A stretch of 64,000 nucleotides of DNA from assembly GCA_039818985.1 (NCBI GenBank), contig JBCBSU010000001.1, positions 1,018,367 to 1,082,366 of the forward strand, in the 5' to 3' direction. Every line of letters starts with the position of its first letter. Position 1 is the stretch's first letter. The position numbers and the translations under genes were made by a program. This stretch comes from Pseudomonadota bacterium (GTDB taxonomy: Bacteria > Pseudomonadota > Alphaproteobacteria > Sphingomonadales > Sphingomonadaceae). This document shows, piece by piece, positions 43,354 to 52,853 of the stretch. The notes below the pieces were generated by a model that had not been told where the DNA came from, made no database searches, and saw only the letters and a list, made by a program, of their open reading frames with translations.

Positions 43354-44028
43354 ATGATGGTCATTTCAGATATGTTTGCAGACTGGTCCGATATTCGGCG
43401 CATGATCATGCGCGTATTTGTCGCTGGTTTTGCAGTTCTGGCGCTGTCGGCCTGTGTTGGCGGATCCGGTGCCCAACTGCCGCCTGCTTCTTCGGTATCG
43501 GTGTCCGAAGGTCCGGGTGAGGATTATGTCATCGGGCCGCTCGACGAGCTGACCATCTTCGTCTGGCGCAATCCCGAGCTTGGCGCGACGGTGCAGGTGC
43601 GCCCCGATGGCCGGATCACGACGCCGCTGATTACCGATATGCCCGCTGTCGGCAAGACACCGACGATGCTGGCCCAGGATATTCGCCTGGCGCTGTCGGA
43701 ATATATTCAGGACCCGATCGTCTCGGTCACCGTGAGCAACTTCTCCGGCACCTTCTCGCAACAGGTGCGGATTGTCGGCGCCATCGAGAAGCCGGCATCG
43801 ATACCCTATCGCGCCAATATGACGTTGCTCGATGCCATGATCGCGGTCGGTGGCCTGTCGGAATTTGCCGCCGGAAACCGCGCCAAGCTGCTGCGCGTCG
43901 ATCCACAGACCGGACGCCAGCGTGAATATGCCGTGCGTCTGGGCGATTTGCTCAAGCGCGGCGACAGCCGGGCCAATGTGCTGTTGCAGCCGGGTGACGT
44001 CATCATCATCCCGGAAAGCGCATTCTGA
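43354..44028 (+). CDS. XrtA-system polysaccharide export lipoprotein
   Basis: This is a periplasmic or outer-membrane export protein of about 224 residues of the Wza type. A lipobox-like ALSAC follows the hydrophobic VFVAGFAVLAL. The polysaccharide-export domain begins GEDYVIGPLDELTIFVWRN, and a SLBB-like part contains RIVGAIEKPASIPYRANMTL. AGGACG lies about five bases before ATG 43354; a later ATG at 43402 gives a cleaner signal peptide, so the start is uncertain. It begins the export operon and would form the channel that takes the polymer across the outer membrane. Confidence 0.88.
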   Translation: MMVISDMFADWSDIRRMIMRVFVAGFAVLALSACVGGSGAQLPPASSVSVSEGPGEDYVIGPLDELTIFVWRNPELGATVQVRPDGRITTPLITDMPAVGKTPTMLAQDIRLALSEYIQDPIVSVTVSNFSGTFSQQVRIVGAIEKPASIPYRANMTLLDAMIAVGGLSEFAAGNRAKLLRVDPQTGRQREYAVRLGDLLKRGDSRANVLLQPGDVIIIPESAF

Positions 44029-44073
44029 GTGGAACGATAGGGGCTGCGGCAAGGAAGATTTCAAGGGGCTGGC

Positions 44074-45606
44074 ATGAACGGAATATATGACGAGTTCAGG
44101 ATAGCGGTGCACAGCGTCTGGCAACGGCGCTGGATGGCGCTGGCCGTCGCCTGGCTGCTGTGCGTGGCCGGCTGGCTCGTGGTGGCGATGATCCCCAACA
44201 GCTATCAGTCCAGCGCCCGGGTGCTGGTGCAGATGAAGTCCATCCTGCCCGATCAGTCGCGCAATGATGCGCTCGAGCGCCAGCGTCAGATCGATCAGGT
44301 CGAGCAGACGCTGACCTCGGCAGTCAATCTGGAGAAGGTCATTCGCGCCACAGATCTCGGCCAGAATGTGACCAGTCCGCGCGAGATGGAAGGCAAGGTC
44401 GAAGGACTTCGCGGCAATATCCAGGTGGTCTCCGAAGAGGACAGCTTCTTTGAAATCACCGCGACATCGGGCGATCCGAACCGTACTGACGGTGAGAATG
44501 CCCGGCTGGCGCGCGATATCGTGCAGAAACTGATCGATATCTTCATCGAGGAAAATCTGGCCGGCGGTCGCGGCGAGACCCGCAAATCGCTGCAATTCTA
44601 TGATGATCAGCTGGCGCTGCGTCAGAAGGAACTGGAAGACGCCGAAGCCCGGCGCGTTGCCTTCGAGACCGAGAATCTCGGCCTGCTGCCGGGTGTCGGA
44701 TCGATCAGCCAGCGTCTGGAAAGCGCGCGCGCCGAACTGCGCCAGATCGAGGTGCAGCTGTCATCGGCGCAAAGCGCATTGGCGGCGATCAATTCGCAGT
44801 TGAGCGGTACGCCGGCAACCATCGCCGCACCCGGCACTGGAGCAGGCGGCGCACAGGGATTGCTGGCCCAGGCGCAAAGCCAACTGGCGGCACTGCGGGC
44901 CCGTGGACTGAAGGACTCGCACCCCGATATTATCGCAATCAAGCGCCAGATTTCCGATTATGAGAACCGGGCAGCGACGGAGCCCGCGGGTACCGGCGGG
45001 GTCCAGACGCCCAATCCTGCCTATAGTTCGCTGCAGAGCATCCGTGCCGAGCGCCAGGCCAATGTCTCGGCACTGACCGCGCGCAAGCGGGCGCTGGAAA
45101 CAGATCTGGCCACCATGTCGGCGAAACAGGCGTCGGAACCGGGTGTTGCCGCCGAGCAGGCGCGCATCAATCGCGATTATGAGGTGCTCAAGGCGCAATA
45201 TGACCGCCTGCTCGAAGAGCGCGAGGAACTGCGGCTCAAGGGCCAGGTCGAGACCGAGACAGACGCGCTGCGCTTCAGCGTCCCCGATCCGCCGACCAGC
45301 CCGACAACGCCTGTCGCGCCCAACCGCCCGCTGTTGCTGCTGATGGTGCTGGCGGCCGGTATCTGTGGCGGCATCGGTGTCGCGTTCGCCCTTGCCCAGA
45401 TCAACGCCAGCTTCTCGACCGTAGGCAAGCTGGAGAAGGTTTCCGGCCTGCCGGTACTGGGAGCGATCTCACAGACACTGACCAACAAGCAGCGCGTGAT
45501 CCGCAAGCGTCGCATGCGCTGGTTCTATGGTGCCTCGGCAGCTCTGGTCGGGGTGTTGGGCATATTGCTCGTGGTTGAATTCATCCAGCGTGGCTCTGTG
45601 GTTTGA
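44074..45606 (+). CDS. XrtA-system polysaccharide chain-length determinant
   Basis: This 510-residue inner-membrane protein is of the Wzz/GumC type. A membrane helix lies near residues 25-43 (MALAVAWLLCVAGWLVVAMI) with the Wzz start PNSYQSSARVLVQMKSILPDQ. A long periplasmic coiled-coil fills residues about 160-400, including LEDAEARRVAFETENL. A second helix lies near 413-437 and a third near 480-503. It works with the tyrosine kinase downstream, overlapping its 5' region. Confidence 0.92.
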   Translation: MNGIYDEFRIAVHSVWQRRWMALAVAWLLCVAGWLVVAMIPNSYQSSARVLVQMKSILPDQSRNDALERQRQIDQVEQTLTSAVNLEKVIRATDLGQNVTSPREMEGKVEGLRGNIQVVSEEDSFFEITATSGDPNRTDGENARLARDIVQKLIDIFIEENLAGGRGETRKSLQFYDDQLALRQKELEDAEARRVAFETENLGLLPGVGSISQRLESARAELRQIEVQLSSAQSALAAINSQLSGTPATIAAPGTGAGGAQGLLAQAQSQLAALRARGLKDSHPDIIAIKRQISDYENRAATEPAGTGGVQTPNPAYSSLQSIRAERQANVSALTARKRALETDLATMSAKQASEPGVAAEQARINRDYEVLKAQYDRLLEEREELRLKGQVETETDALRFSVPDPPTSPTTPVAPNRPLLLLMVLAAGICGGIGVAFALAQINASFSTVGKLEKVSGLPVLGAISQTLTNKQRVIRKRRMRWFYGASAALVGVLGILLVVEFIQRGSVV

Positions 45607-45617
45607 GGAAGAAGAAG

Positions 45618-46628
45618 ATGACCCGATATTCACCACTGCCATCGGTGCCGAAGGATGGCGACTCGCTGCTCGAGCGGGCGTCGCAAAAATTCGATCTGGG
45701 CGATATCCATCGCGCCAGCAGCGCGGCCACGCCTATCGAAACGCCTGCCGAAGATGCGACAGCGGACGAAGTCCGGGGCCTGGCATCTGATCGGGACCCG
45801 CAAACAAGCAAGCCTGTGGTCGAGATGCAGCCAGTGCACGCTCGGGCTCCGCAGCCAGCCCCGGCTCCGCGCAGCAATCGCCGGGTACAGGAAATCGACC
45901 GCGACGCACTGCGCGCCGCCAATTTCATCATTCCCGATGGTCCGGTAAGCGGGCTTTCCGAGGAGTTCCGCATCGTCAAACGACAGCTGCTGCATAATGT
46001 CGAACAGGATATTGGCAGCGACGGGAAGCCGCATAGCGGCTGGGCAAGACGCATATTGATTTGTTCGGCCAAGTCGGGCGACGGCAAGACATTCTGTGCC
46101 ATCAATCTGGCGTTGTCGATCGCCGCCGAACGCGATTATAGCGTTGTGCTGGTCGATGCCGACTTTGCCAAACCGGGCGCGAGCCGGATTTTCGGCCTTG
46201 ATGGCGAACTCGGCCTGATGGATGCACTGAGCAATCCCGAGGTGTCGATCAATGACTGCATCGTTGAAACCGATATTCCCGGTTTCTCGGTGCTGCCCGC
46301 CGGCAAGCAAACCAATAACGATACCGAATATCTGGCGTCATCGCGCACCAGCAGCCTGTTGTCGCAGCTCGCGCTTGATGATCCGCGCCGGATATTGATT
46401 TTCGATTCACCGCCGACCCTGTCGGCCTCACCGGCATCGGAACTGGCGCGTCATGTCGGCCAGGCGCTGATGGTGGTGCGTGCCGACAAGACCAGCGAGT
46501 CCGCGCTCAGCGATGCGCTGACGCTGATTTCTCGCTGCGACACCATCCAGCTGTTGCTCAATGGGGCGAAATTCTCGCCCACAGGCCGCAGTTTCGGATC
46601 CTATTATGGCTATGGAGAAGAGCAATGA
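45618..46628 (+). CDS. XrtA-associated tyrosine autokinase
   Basis: This 336-residue BY-kinase resembles CpsD/CapB and regulates polymer assembly. A low-complexity N-terminal region of about 105 residues precedes the ATPase. The Walker A motif is ICSAKSGDGKTFCAINLA (residues 148-165), Walker A' is VVLVDADFAKPG and Walker B is RILIFDSPP. The tail has a Tyr cluster, SFGSYYGYGEEQ, the usual site of autophosphorylation. GAGGAAG directly before ATG 45618 supports this start. It overlaps the next gene by four bases. Confidence 0.93.
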   Translation: MTRYSPLPSVPKDGDSLLERASQKFDLGDIHRASSAATPIETPAEDATADEVRGLASDRDPQTSKPVVEMQPVHARAPQPAPAPRSNRRVQEIDRDALRAANFIIPDGPVSGLSEEFRIVKRQLLHNVEQDIGSDGKPHSGWARRILICSAKSGDGKTFCAINLALSIAAERDYSVVLVDADFAKPGASRIFGLDGELGLMDALSNPEVSINDCIVETDIPGFSVLPAGKQTNNDTEYLASSRTSSLLSQLALDDPRRILIFDSPPTLSASPASELARHVGQALMVVRADKTSESALSDALTLISRCDTIQLLLNGAKFSPTGRSFGSYYGYGEEQ

Positions 46629-48313
46629 CCCGTTTCCCCAGAGGTCGTCTTGCACTGAAATCCCTGATGATCGGACTGGCACTGCCGTGCTGCATTGCAC
46701 CCGTAGCAGCGCAGCAACTGCCGGCAGGCGGAGATGATCTGACGCTGGGTGACGACAATGTCACCACCAGTGAACGTCGGAGCCAGGCCCAGATCACCCC
46801 CTATATCGAGGTTGGTCAGGTGCTGTTGGCCGATCTTAACAATGACGATGTGCTGACCTACAGCGTCATTGCCGCCGGTGTCGACGCCGTTGCATCGGGG
46901 CCACGCGCCGCCGGCCAGATCAGTGTGCGCTATGAGCGCCGGATCGACTGGGACGACGATCTGGGCGATCAGGATGTGTTGAGCGGTATCGCTCGTGGCG
47001 CAGTCCAGGTGGTGCCCAATTTCCTCAGCCTGGAAGCCGGGGGTATTGCTACCCGCAGCCGTATCGATCTGCGCGGTGCACAGCCAACCAACCTTGTCGG
47101 CGATGCTGATAACGTCACCCAGGTCTATTCGATCTTTGCCGGGCCGAGCATCACCACCAATATTGATACGCTGTTTCTCAATGCCAATTACCGCTTTGGC
47201 TATACCTCGATCGAGAGCGATACCGATATTGCCATCGCTCCGGGCCAGCCGCAGCTCGACATTTTCGATGAGAGTACCAGCCATTTCGCCAATGCCACGA
47301 TCGGCCAGGCACCGAGGACTACCGACCTGCCGTTCGGTTGGGCGCTGAGCGCCGGATATCGCCGTGAAGATACAACCCAGCTCGACCAGCGCTTCGAGGA
47401 TCTGTTCCTGCGCGGCGATCTCACCGTTCCGGTATCGCCTACTTTGGCTCTGGTCGGGGGTGTCGGCTATGAAAATGTCGAAGTCAGCGAGCGTGATGCG
47501 CTGCGCGATGATGAAGGCAATCCGCTGGTCGGCAATGATGGCCGGCTGATCACCGATCCGGATTCGCCAAGGCTGCTGTCTTTCGAGGCCGATGGCCTGA
47601 TCTGGGATGTCGGGGTGCTGTGGCGCCCGAGCAGTCGTACTTCGCTCGAGGCGCGCTATGGCCGGCGCTTTGGCGGTGAGACCTATTTCGGCAATTTCAG
47701 CTGGCAGGCAAGCTCGCGCACGCTGGTCAGCGTCAATGTCTTTGACACTGTAGCCGGCTTTGGCTCGCGGCTGGTGGACAATGTTGCGCTGCTGCCGACC
47801 GAGTTTACCAGCTTCCGTAACCCGCTGACCGGTGACCTGAATGGCTGTGTTATCGGCGGCGATGATAATCTATGCTTCAACGATGCGCTGCAATCGGCGG
47901 CGTCTTCGGTGTTCCGCCTGCGCGGCGTGAACGCCATCGTGTCGACCGAGATCAACAACTGGCAAACCGGATTGGCGCTTGGCTATAACCGCCGCCGCTT
48001 CCTCAATTCCAATGCCGGTGTTCTGGCCGATATTGCCGGCGGGGTTGATGAAAATTATTTTGCCAACTTCTTCGCATCGACACAGATTGATCAGGCATCG
48101 GCGTTCAACGCCAATGTCTATGCCAATTATTTCGACAGTGCCTTTATCGATGGCGGCAATGCCTTTGCCGTTGGTGCCAATGCCGCCTATCTGCGCAACC
48201 TGACGCGCCGGTTGCGCGCCACGGCGGCGCTGGGTCTCGACAATTTCGATGTCGACGGCGTCGAGAACCAGCTGATCGGCTCGGCACTGGTAGGATTGCG
48301 TTATTCGTTCTGA
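46625..48313 (+). CDS. XrtA-system outer-membrane beta-barrel protein
   Basis: This 562-residue exported protein of the TIGR03016 type is found in exosortase A loci. A signal peptide (LKSLMIGLALPCCIAPVAAQ) precedes an OMP-like sequence rich in alternating strands with aromatic girdle residues, such as LEARYGRRFGGETYFGNFSWQASSRTL, separated into strands. It ends in GLRYSF, the usual C-terminal Phe of outer-membrane barrels. It may be the outer-membrane route for polymer export or a structural element of the secretion complex. It overlaps the kinase gene by four bases. Confidence 0.88.
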   Translation: MTRFPRGRLALKSLMIGLALPCCIAPVAAQQLPAGGDDLTLGDDNVTTSERRSQAQITPYIEVGQVLLADLNNDDVLTYSVIAAGVDAVASGPRAAGQISVRYERRIDWDDDLGDQDVLSGIARGAVQVVPNFLSLEAGGIATRSRIDLRGAQPTNLVGDADNVTQVYSIFAGPSITTNIDTLFLNANYRFGYTSIESDTDIAIAPGQPQLDIFDESTSHFANATIGQAPRTTDLPFGWALSAGYRREDTTQLDQRFEDLFLRGDLTVPVSPTLALVGGVGYENVEVSERDALRDDEGNPLVGNDGRLITDPDSPRLLSFEADGLIWDVGVLWRPSSRTSLEARYGRRFGGETYFGNFSWQASSRTLVSVNVFDTVAGFGSRLVDNVALLPTEFTSFRNPLTGDLNGCVIGGDDNLCFNDALQSAASSVFRLRGVNAIVSTEINNWQTGLALGYNRRRFLNSNAGVLADIAGGVDENYFANFFASTQIDQASAFNANVYANYFDSAFIDGGNAFAVGANAAYLRNLTRRLRATAALGLDNFDVDGVENQLIGSALVGLRYSF

Positions 48314-48391
48314 TGCCGAACCGCGCTGCATGCGGTATATGGCGATAGAGCCCGGTCGCGACGGCGCGCCGGGACAAGGGAGACAGGGATT

Positions 48392-49579
48392 ATGTATGAG
48401 AGCTATTATGGACTGGACGCCCGTCCGTTTCAGCTGACGCCCGATCCGCAATATTATTTCGACAGCCGTACCCATCGCAAGGCGCTGTCCTATCTCGGCT
48501 ATGGTCTGGCCCAGGGTGAGGGCTTTATCGTCATCACCGGAGAAATCGGCTCGGGCAAGACAACGCTGGTCGGTCATCTGATGCAGACTATTGATCGCGA
48601 GCGGCTGACCGTCGCGCAGATCGTCACCAGCCAGCTATCGGGCGATGACCTGCTGAAAATGGCGGCGCAGCAATTCGGTATTGCCGGCGAAGGCATGGAC
48701 AAGGCAGCGCTGCTGCGTGCGCTGGAAAACCATTTTCAGGCCGAGGCACGCGCCGGACGGCGTTGCCTGCTGATCGTTGACGAAGCACAGAATCTCGACC
48801 GCACAGCGCTGGAACAGCTGCGTATGTTGTCCAATTTCCAGCTTGGCAATCAGGCGTTGTTGCAGATATTCCTGCTCGGCCAGCCGGAATTTCGCGACAT
48901 GCTGCGGGGCGATTCTTCGCTCGAGCAACTGCGCCAGCGGATCATTGCGACGCACCATCTCGAAGGCATGAGCGAGGATGAGGTGCAGCCTTACATCAAG
49001 CACCGCCTGGCGCGGGCAGGTGGCAATGGCCGACCGACTTTCAGTGACGAGGCAATTGCCGATATCGCCGCTGAAACCAGCGGTATTCCGCGCGCGCTCA
49101 ACCGGCTGATGAGCCGGGTGCTGCTGATGGGCGCTATCGAGGAAGCCGACCATATCGATGCCGTATTGGTCGAGCGGGTTATTGCCGATCTTGCCGAAGA
49201 CCTGCCCCAAGCAGCAGACGAAGCAGCGTTCGAGCCCGTGGATAGTGTCACCGAGGCAGAGCCGGAAGAGCAGGAAGAACCGATGCAGGTGGCGCAGGCG
49301 GTATTGCAGTCCACCGTCACGCCTGCGATCCTGGACAATGATGCTGAGGGCGTTGTGGCCGAGGAAGGCGAAACAGATGCGGAAGACGAGACCGCAATCG
49401 AAGCTGTATCTGCAGCCGCACCGTCCATTGACCCGGCTGACTTTCGCGCTGCGATAGACAGGATTTGCGCCCTTGAGGCGCGCATGGCAGAACAGGAACA
49501 CTCGCTTCGCCAATTACTGGTGCGTCTGGTGCGCTGGGTCGAGAGCGAGGATAATGACAACCGGCGCGACGCCGCCTGA
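48392..49579 (+). CDS. XrtA-associated ATPase (ExeA/GspA-like)
   Basis: This 395-residue AAA ATPase is of the secretion-ATPase type seen in PEP-CTERM loci. It starts MYESYYGLDARPFQLTPDPQ, Walker A is ITGEIGSGKTTLVGHL near residues 48-63, Walker B is RCLLIVDEAQNLDRTA, and the sensor-like ALNRLMSRVLLMG is present. The C-terminal 110 residues are an acidic, low-complexity extension that ends in a helix (ICALEARMAEQEHSLRQLL). GGGAGACAGGG-type sequence precedes the ATG. It follows the barrel gene and precedes the deacetylase gene. Confidence 0.92.
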   Translation: MYESYYGLDARPFQLTPDPQYYFDSRTHRKALSYLGYGLAQGEGFIVITGEIGSGKTTLVGHLMQTIDRERLTVAQIVTSQLSGDDLLKMAAQQFGIAGEGMDKAALLRALENHFQAEARAGRRCLLIVDEAQNLDRTALEQLRMLSNFQLGNQALLQIFLLGQPEFRDMLRGDSSLEQLRQRIIATHHLEGMSEDEVQPYIKHRLARAGGNGRPTFSDEAIADIAAETSGIPRALNRLMSRVLLMGAIEEADHIDAVLVERVIADLAEDLPQAADEAAFEPVDSVTEAEPEEQEEPMQVAQAVLQSTVTPAILDNDAEGVVAEEGETDAEDETAIEAVSAAAPSIDPADFRAAIDRICALEARMAEQEHSLRQLLVRLVRWVESEDNDNRRDAA

Positions 49580-49593
49580 ACGGGATAACGCCC

Positions 49594-50481
49594 ATGCTGC
49601 ACGGCCCGGACATAGTGCCCAAGCCATTCACCAAGGGTCCGATTCCCAATGGGCTGTCGGTCGATATTGAAGACTGGTTCCAGGTCGGTGCGTTTGAGAA
49701 CACCATCAGTCGTGATGACTGGGACAGCCTGCCGCATCGTGTCGAAGCCAATAGCGATGCGGTGCTGGCGCTGTTTGCGGAAGCCGATGTCAAGGCGACC
49801 TTCTTCATCCTGGGATGGGTGGCCGAACGCTATCCGGCCCTGATCCGCCGCATCGCCGATGCCGGGCATGAAATCGCCAGCCATGGCTGGGCGCATGACC
49901 GGGTGTTCACCATGGACGCCAAGACCTTTGCCGAGGATATCAGACGGACGCGCAAGGTGCTTGAAGATGCTGGCGGCCAGAAGGTCACCGGCTATCGCGC
50001 ACCCAGCTTTTCGATCGACAGCCGTACGCCTTTTGCTCACCAGGTGCTGGCCGAACAGGGCTATGCTTATTCGTCCAGTGTCGCCCCGGTGATGCATGAT
50101 CATTACGGCTGGCCGGAAGCGCCGCGCTTTGCCTGGCGTCCGGTGGAAGGTTCGTCACTGGTCGAATTGCCGGTAACCACGGTACAGCTTAATGGCCGCA
50201 ATTTTGCAGCCGGTGGTGGCGGATTTTTCCGGCTGTTCCCCTATGCGCTGTCGCGCTGGGCGATCAACCGGGTGAACCGTCACGATGCAGAACCGGCAAT
50301 ATTTTATTTTCACCCATGGGAAATCGATCCGGGACAGCCGCGCGTCGATGATGCGCCGCTGAAATCGCGGCTGCGCCATTATGCGCGGCTCGATGCCATG
50401 GCCGAGAAGCTGCGCCGTCTGGCACGCGATTTTGCCTGGGGCCGTATCGATACGCTGGCGGCGCTGCGGGTGCCGCAATGA
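49594..50481 (+). CDS. XrtA-system polysaccharide deacetylase
   Basis: This 295-residue NodB-fold deacetylase removes acetyl groups from the polymer or its intermediates. The catalytic and metal-binding Asp pair is in GLSVDIEDWFQVGAF, and the metal-binding His pair in HEIASHGWAHDRVFTM. VTGYRAPSFSID and IFYFHPWEIDPGQPRV are also typical. It lies 14 bases after the ATPase gene and overlaps the FemAB gene by four bases. Length and layout match the exosortase A-associated deacetylase type. Confidence 0.92.
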   Translation: MLHGPDIVPKPFTKGPIPNGLSVDIEDWFQVGAFENTISRDDWDSLPHRVEANSDAVLALFAEADVKATFFILGWVAERYPALIRRIADAGHEIASHGWAHDRVFTMDAKTFAEDIRRTRKVLEDAGGQKVTGYRAPSFSIDSRTPFAHQVLAEQGYAYSSSVAPVMHDHYGWPEAPRFAWRPVEGSSLVELPVTTVQLNGRNFAAGGGGFFRLFPYALSRWAINRVNRHDAEPAIFYFHPWEIDPGQPRVDDAPLKSRLRHYARLDAMAEKLRRLARDFAWGRIDTLAALRVPQ

Positions 50482-51596
50482 CCATGGCCTTTGACCATAA
50501 TCCTGAAGCTTTGGAAGCCTGTCGCATCGATATTGTCGCGGCCGATGATGCAGTGGCGCGTGCTGCCTGGTCGGATTATGTCGCGGATCATAAGGAAGCG
50601 ACTGCCTTTCACCGGCTTGAATGGATCGATGCCATCACGGAAGCGACCGGGCACGAAAGCTGCCTGCTGATGGCGCGGACTGCAGCAGAGCCGGGCGATG
50701 ATGCGGTGATATGCGGGGTGCTGCCTTGTCATATCATCCATTCACCGCTCTTCGGGCGGGCACTGGTGTCCTGCGGTTTTGCGGTGGATGGCGGGGTGCT
50801 GGCTGATGATCCGGTGGCAGCCGAGGCGCTGGTGGCATCAATGTGGAAGCTGGCCGAACGGCGCAGCTGCCCGACGGCAGAATTGCGTGGCGGCATGGTG
50901 CCTCTCGACCCTTCCTGGCATCGCAATACCGATAGTTATCTTGGCTTTGTGCGCGCTCTTGCCGAAAATGATGAAGCGGAACTGCTTGCCATTTCGCGCA
51001 AGCAGCGCGCCGAGGTGCGCAAGGCGATCAAATTGCGCGATACCGGCGACCTGACCGTCGAAACCGGCGCGGGACAGCGTGATCGTGACTGGCATTATCG
51101 CGTTTACAGCGAGAGTGTACGCAACCTCGGCACGCCGGTTTTCCCGCGCGCGCTGTTTGCCGCGGTGCTCGATCATTTTGGCGAAGATGCCGATATACTG
51201 AGCGTGCTGCACCAGGGCGAACCGGTCGCTTCGGTGCTTAGCCTCTATCACCGCGGCACGGTGATGCCCTATTGGGGCGGCGGTGTCTGGGATGCGCGGC
51301 GGCTGCGTGCCAATGACCTGATGTATTATGCGCTGATGAATCATGCGCGCGATCACGGCTGTCATCGTTTCGATTTCGGTCGTTCCAAGACCGGTACCGG
51401 TGCTGCCGCATTCAAGAAGAATTGGGGCTTTGACGGTGTATCGTTGACCTATGCCGTGCGCACCGCCAGCGGTGCCGAGCCGCGCGACACCAATCCCCTG
51501 AGTCCGAAATATCAGGCCCGGATCCGCCTGTGGCAGAAACTGCCTTTGTCGCTTGCGAACCGTTTGGGGCCGATGATCGCCAAGGGTCTGGGCTAA
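50478..51596 (+). CDS. FemAB-family protein of the XrtA system
   Basis: This 372-residue FemAB-like acyl/aminoacyltransferase has a double GNAT fold. Conserved parts are FHRLEWIDAITEATGHE, RKQRAEVRKAIKLRDTG, GEPVASVLSLYHRGTVMPYWGGG and GCHRFDFGRSKTGTGAAAFKKNWGF. It matches the FemAB protein that is standard in exosortase A loci. ATG at 50478 overlaps the deacetylase stop; an ATG at 50484 is also possible. It may transfer an amino-acyl or acyl group to the polysaccharide. Confidence 0.92.
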   Translation: MTMAFDHNPEALEACRIDIVAADDAVARAAWSDYVADHKEATAFHRLEWIDAITEATGHESCLLMARTAAEPGDDAVICGVLPCHIIHSPLFGRALVSCGFAVDGGVLADDPVAAEALVASMWKLAERRSCPTAELRGGMVPLDPSWHRNTDSYLGFVRALAENDEAELLAISRKQRAEVRKAIKLRDTGDLTVETGAGQRDRDWHYRVYSESVRNLGTPVFPRALFAAVLDHFGEDADILSVLHQGEPVASVLSLYHRGTVMPYWGGGVWDARRLRANDLMYYALMNHARDHGCHRFDFGRSKTGTGAAAFKKNWGFDGVSLTYAVRTASGAEPRDTNPLSPKYQARIRLWQKLPLSLANRLGPMIAKGLG

Positions 51597-51611
51597 GGCA
51601 GCGGGCAGGCT

Positions 51612-52853
51612 ATGGCAGCGGTTCTCTATCTGGCGCATCGCATCCCGTTCCCGCCTGATCGCGGTGACAAGATACGCTCGTTCCACATGCTGCGGGCTAT
51701 TGCCCGCTTCACCCCGGTGCATGTCGCCTGTTTTGCCGACAGTGCGCGCGAAATGGCCTATCAGGGCGATCTCGCCGCTGTGGCGCAAAGCCATAAGGTG
51801 GTACGTCGCCGCAAGTCACCGGTATCGGCCGGCATCGAGGCTCTGGCCAGGGGAAAGCCGATTTCGCTTACCGCCTTTTATCATCCGGCGCTGGCGGAAT
51901 ATGTCACGCGCACGCTGGCGGAACAGGATATATCGGCGATCTTCTGTTTTTCTGGTCAGATGGCGCAATATATTCCGGATGATTATCAGGGCAGGGTTGT
52001 GCTCGATCTGGTCGATGTCGACTCGATGAAGTTCGAGAGTTATGCCGCCAGCGGTCATGGGCTTATGCGCCGTATCTATGAACGCGAGGGGCGCAGGCTG
52101 TCGCAGTTCGAGCATCGCATGGCGAACCGTGCCGATGTCATCTCGCTGGTCAGCGATAACGAGGCGGAGCTTTTCCGTCAGCGCATGGCAGCGGATGGTC
52201 ACAAGGTCGATGAACGAATAGGCTGCATCGCCAATGGTATAGACTGCAACCGCTATGACCCCCGCCATATCGAGCTGGCGGCAATGCCCAACCATCATGG
52301 CAGTCATGACATTATCTTTACCGGGCAAATGGATTATCCGCCCAATGTTACGGCGGTGACGCATTTCGCTGCGCATATCATGCCGACCATCGTCTCGGCT
52401 GTGCCGGATGCGCGATTCATCATCGCCGGGCGTAACCCGACCGATCGCGTTACAGGGCTGCATAATGACGAGAACATTATCGTCACAGGAGAGGTTGAGG
52501 ATATCCGCAGCTGGCTGGCACAGGCGAATATCGCGGTGGCGCCGTTGACCATTGCACGCGGGGTGCAGAACAAGGTGCTCGAGGCGATGGCAATGGAAAA
52601 ACCGGTCGTCGTTTCAGCCGAAGCCGCCACTGGCATCGACGCCAAAGATGGCGAGCATTTCTGCATCGCCCGTGACGATGCCCATTTTGCTGCATTGTGC
52701 ATCGATCTGCTCGAACATCCGCGCAAGGCGGCAAATATGGGGGTAGAGGCTCGCCGCCATGTCCAGGACACGATGAGCTGGGGCGCAACGCTTGCCCGGC
52801 TGGACAAGATCGTCATGGGCGATGACTTTCATATATGCGCGGCCGCATCATGA
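51612..52853 (+). CDS. XrtA-system GT-B glycosyltransferase
   Basis: This 413-residue glycosyltransferase is of the TIGR03087 type that accompanies exosortase A. It starts LYLAHRIPFPPDRGDKIRSF. The acceptor-side domain ends near SLVSDNEAELFR, and the nucleotide-sugar domain includes FTGQMDYPPNVTAVTHF, FIIAGRNPTD, VTGEVEDIRSWLAQANIAVAPL and a donor-binding GVQNKVLEAMAMEKPVV. It lies between the FemAB gene and exosortase A and overlaps the latter's start by four bases. Donor and acceptor are unknown. Confidence 0.92.
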   Translation: MAAVLYLAHRIPFPPDRGDKIRSFHMLRAIARFTPVHVACFADSAREMAYQGDLAAVAQSHKVVRRRKSPVSAGIEALARGKPISLTAFYHPALAEYVTRTLAEQDISAIFCFSGQMAQYIPDDYQGRVVLDLVDVDSMKFESYAASGHGLMRRIYEREGRRLSQFEHRMANRADVISLVSDNEAELFRQRMAADGHKVDERIGCIANGIDCNRYDPRHIELAAMPNHHGSHDIIFTGQMDYPPNVTAVTHFAAHIMPTIVSAVPDARFIIAGRNPTDRVTGLHNDENIIVTGEVEDIRSWLAQANIAVAPLTIARGVQNKVLEAMAMEKPVVVSAEAATGIDAKDGEHFCIARDDAHFAALCIDLLEHPRKAANMGVEARRHVQDTMSWGATLARLDKIVMGDDFHICAAAS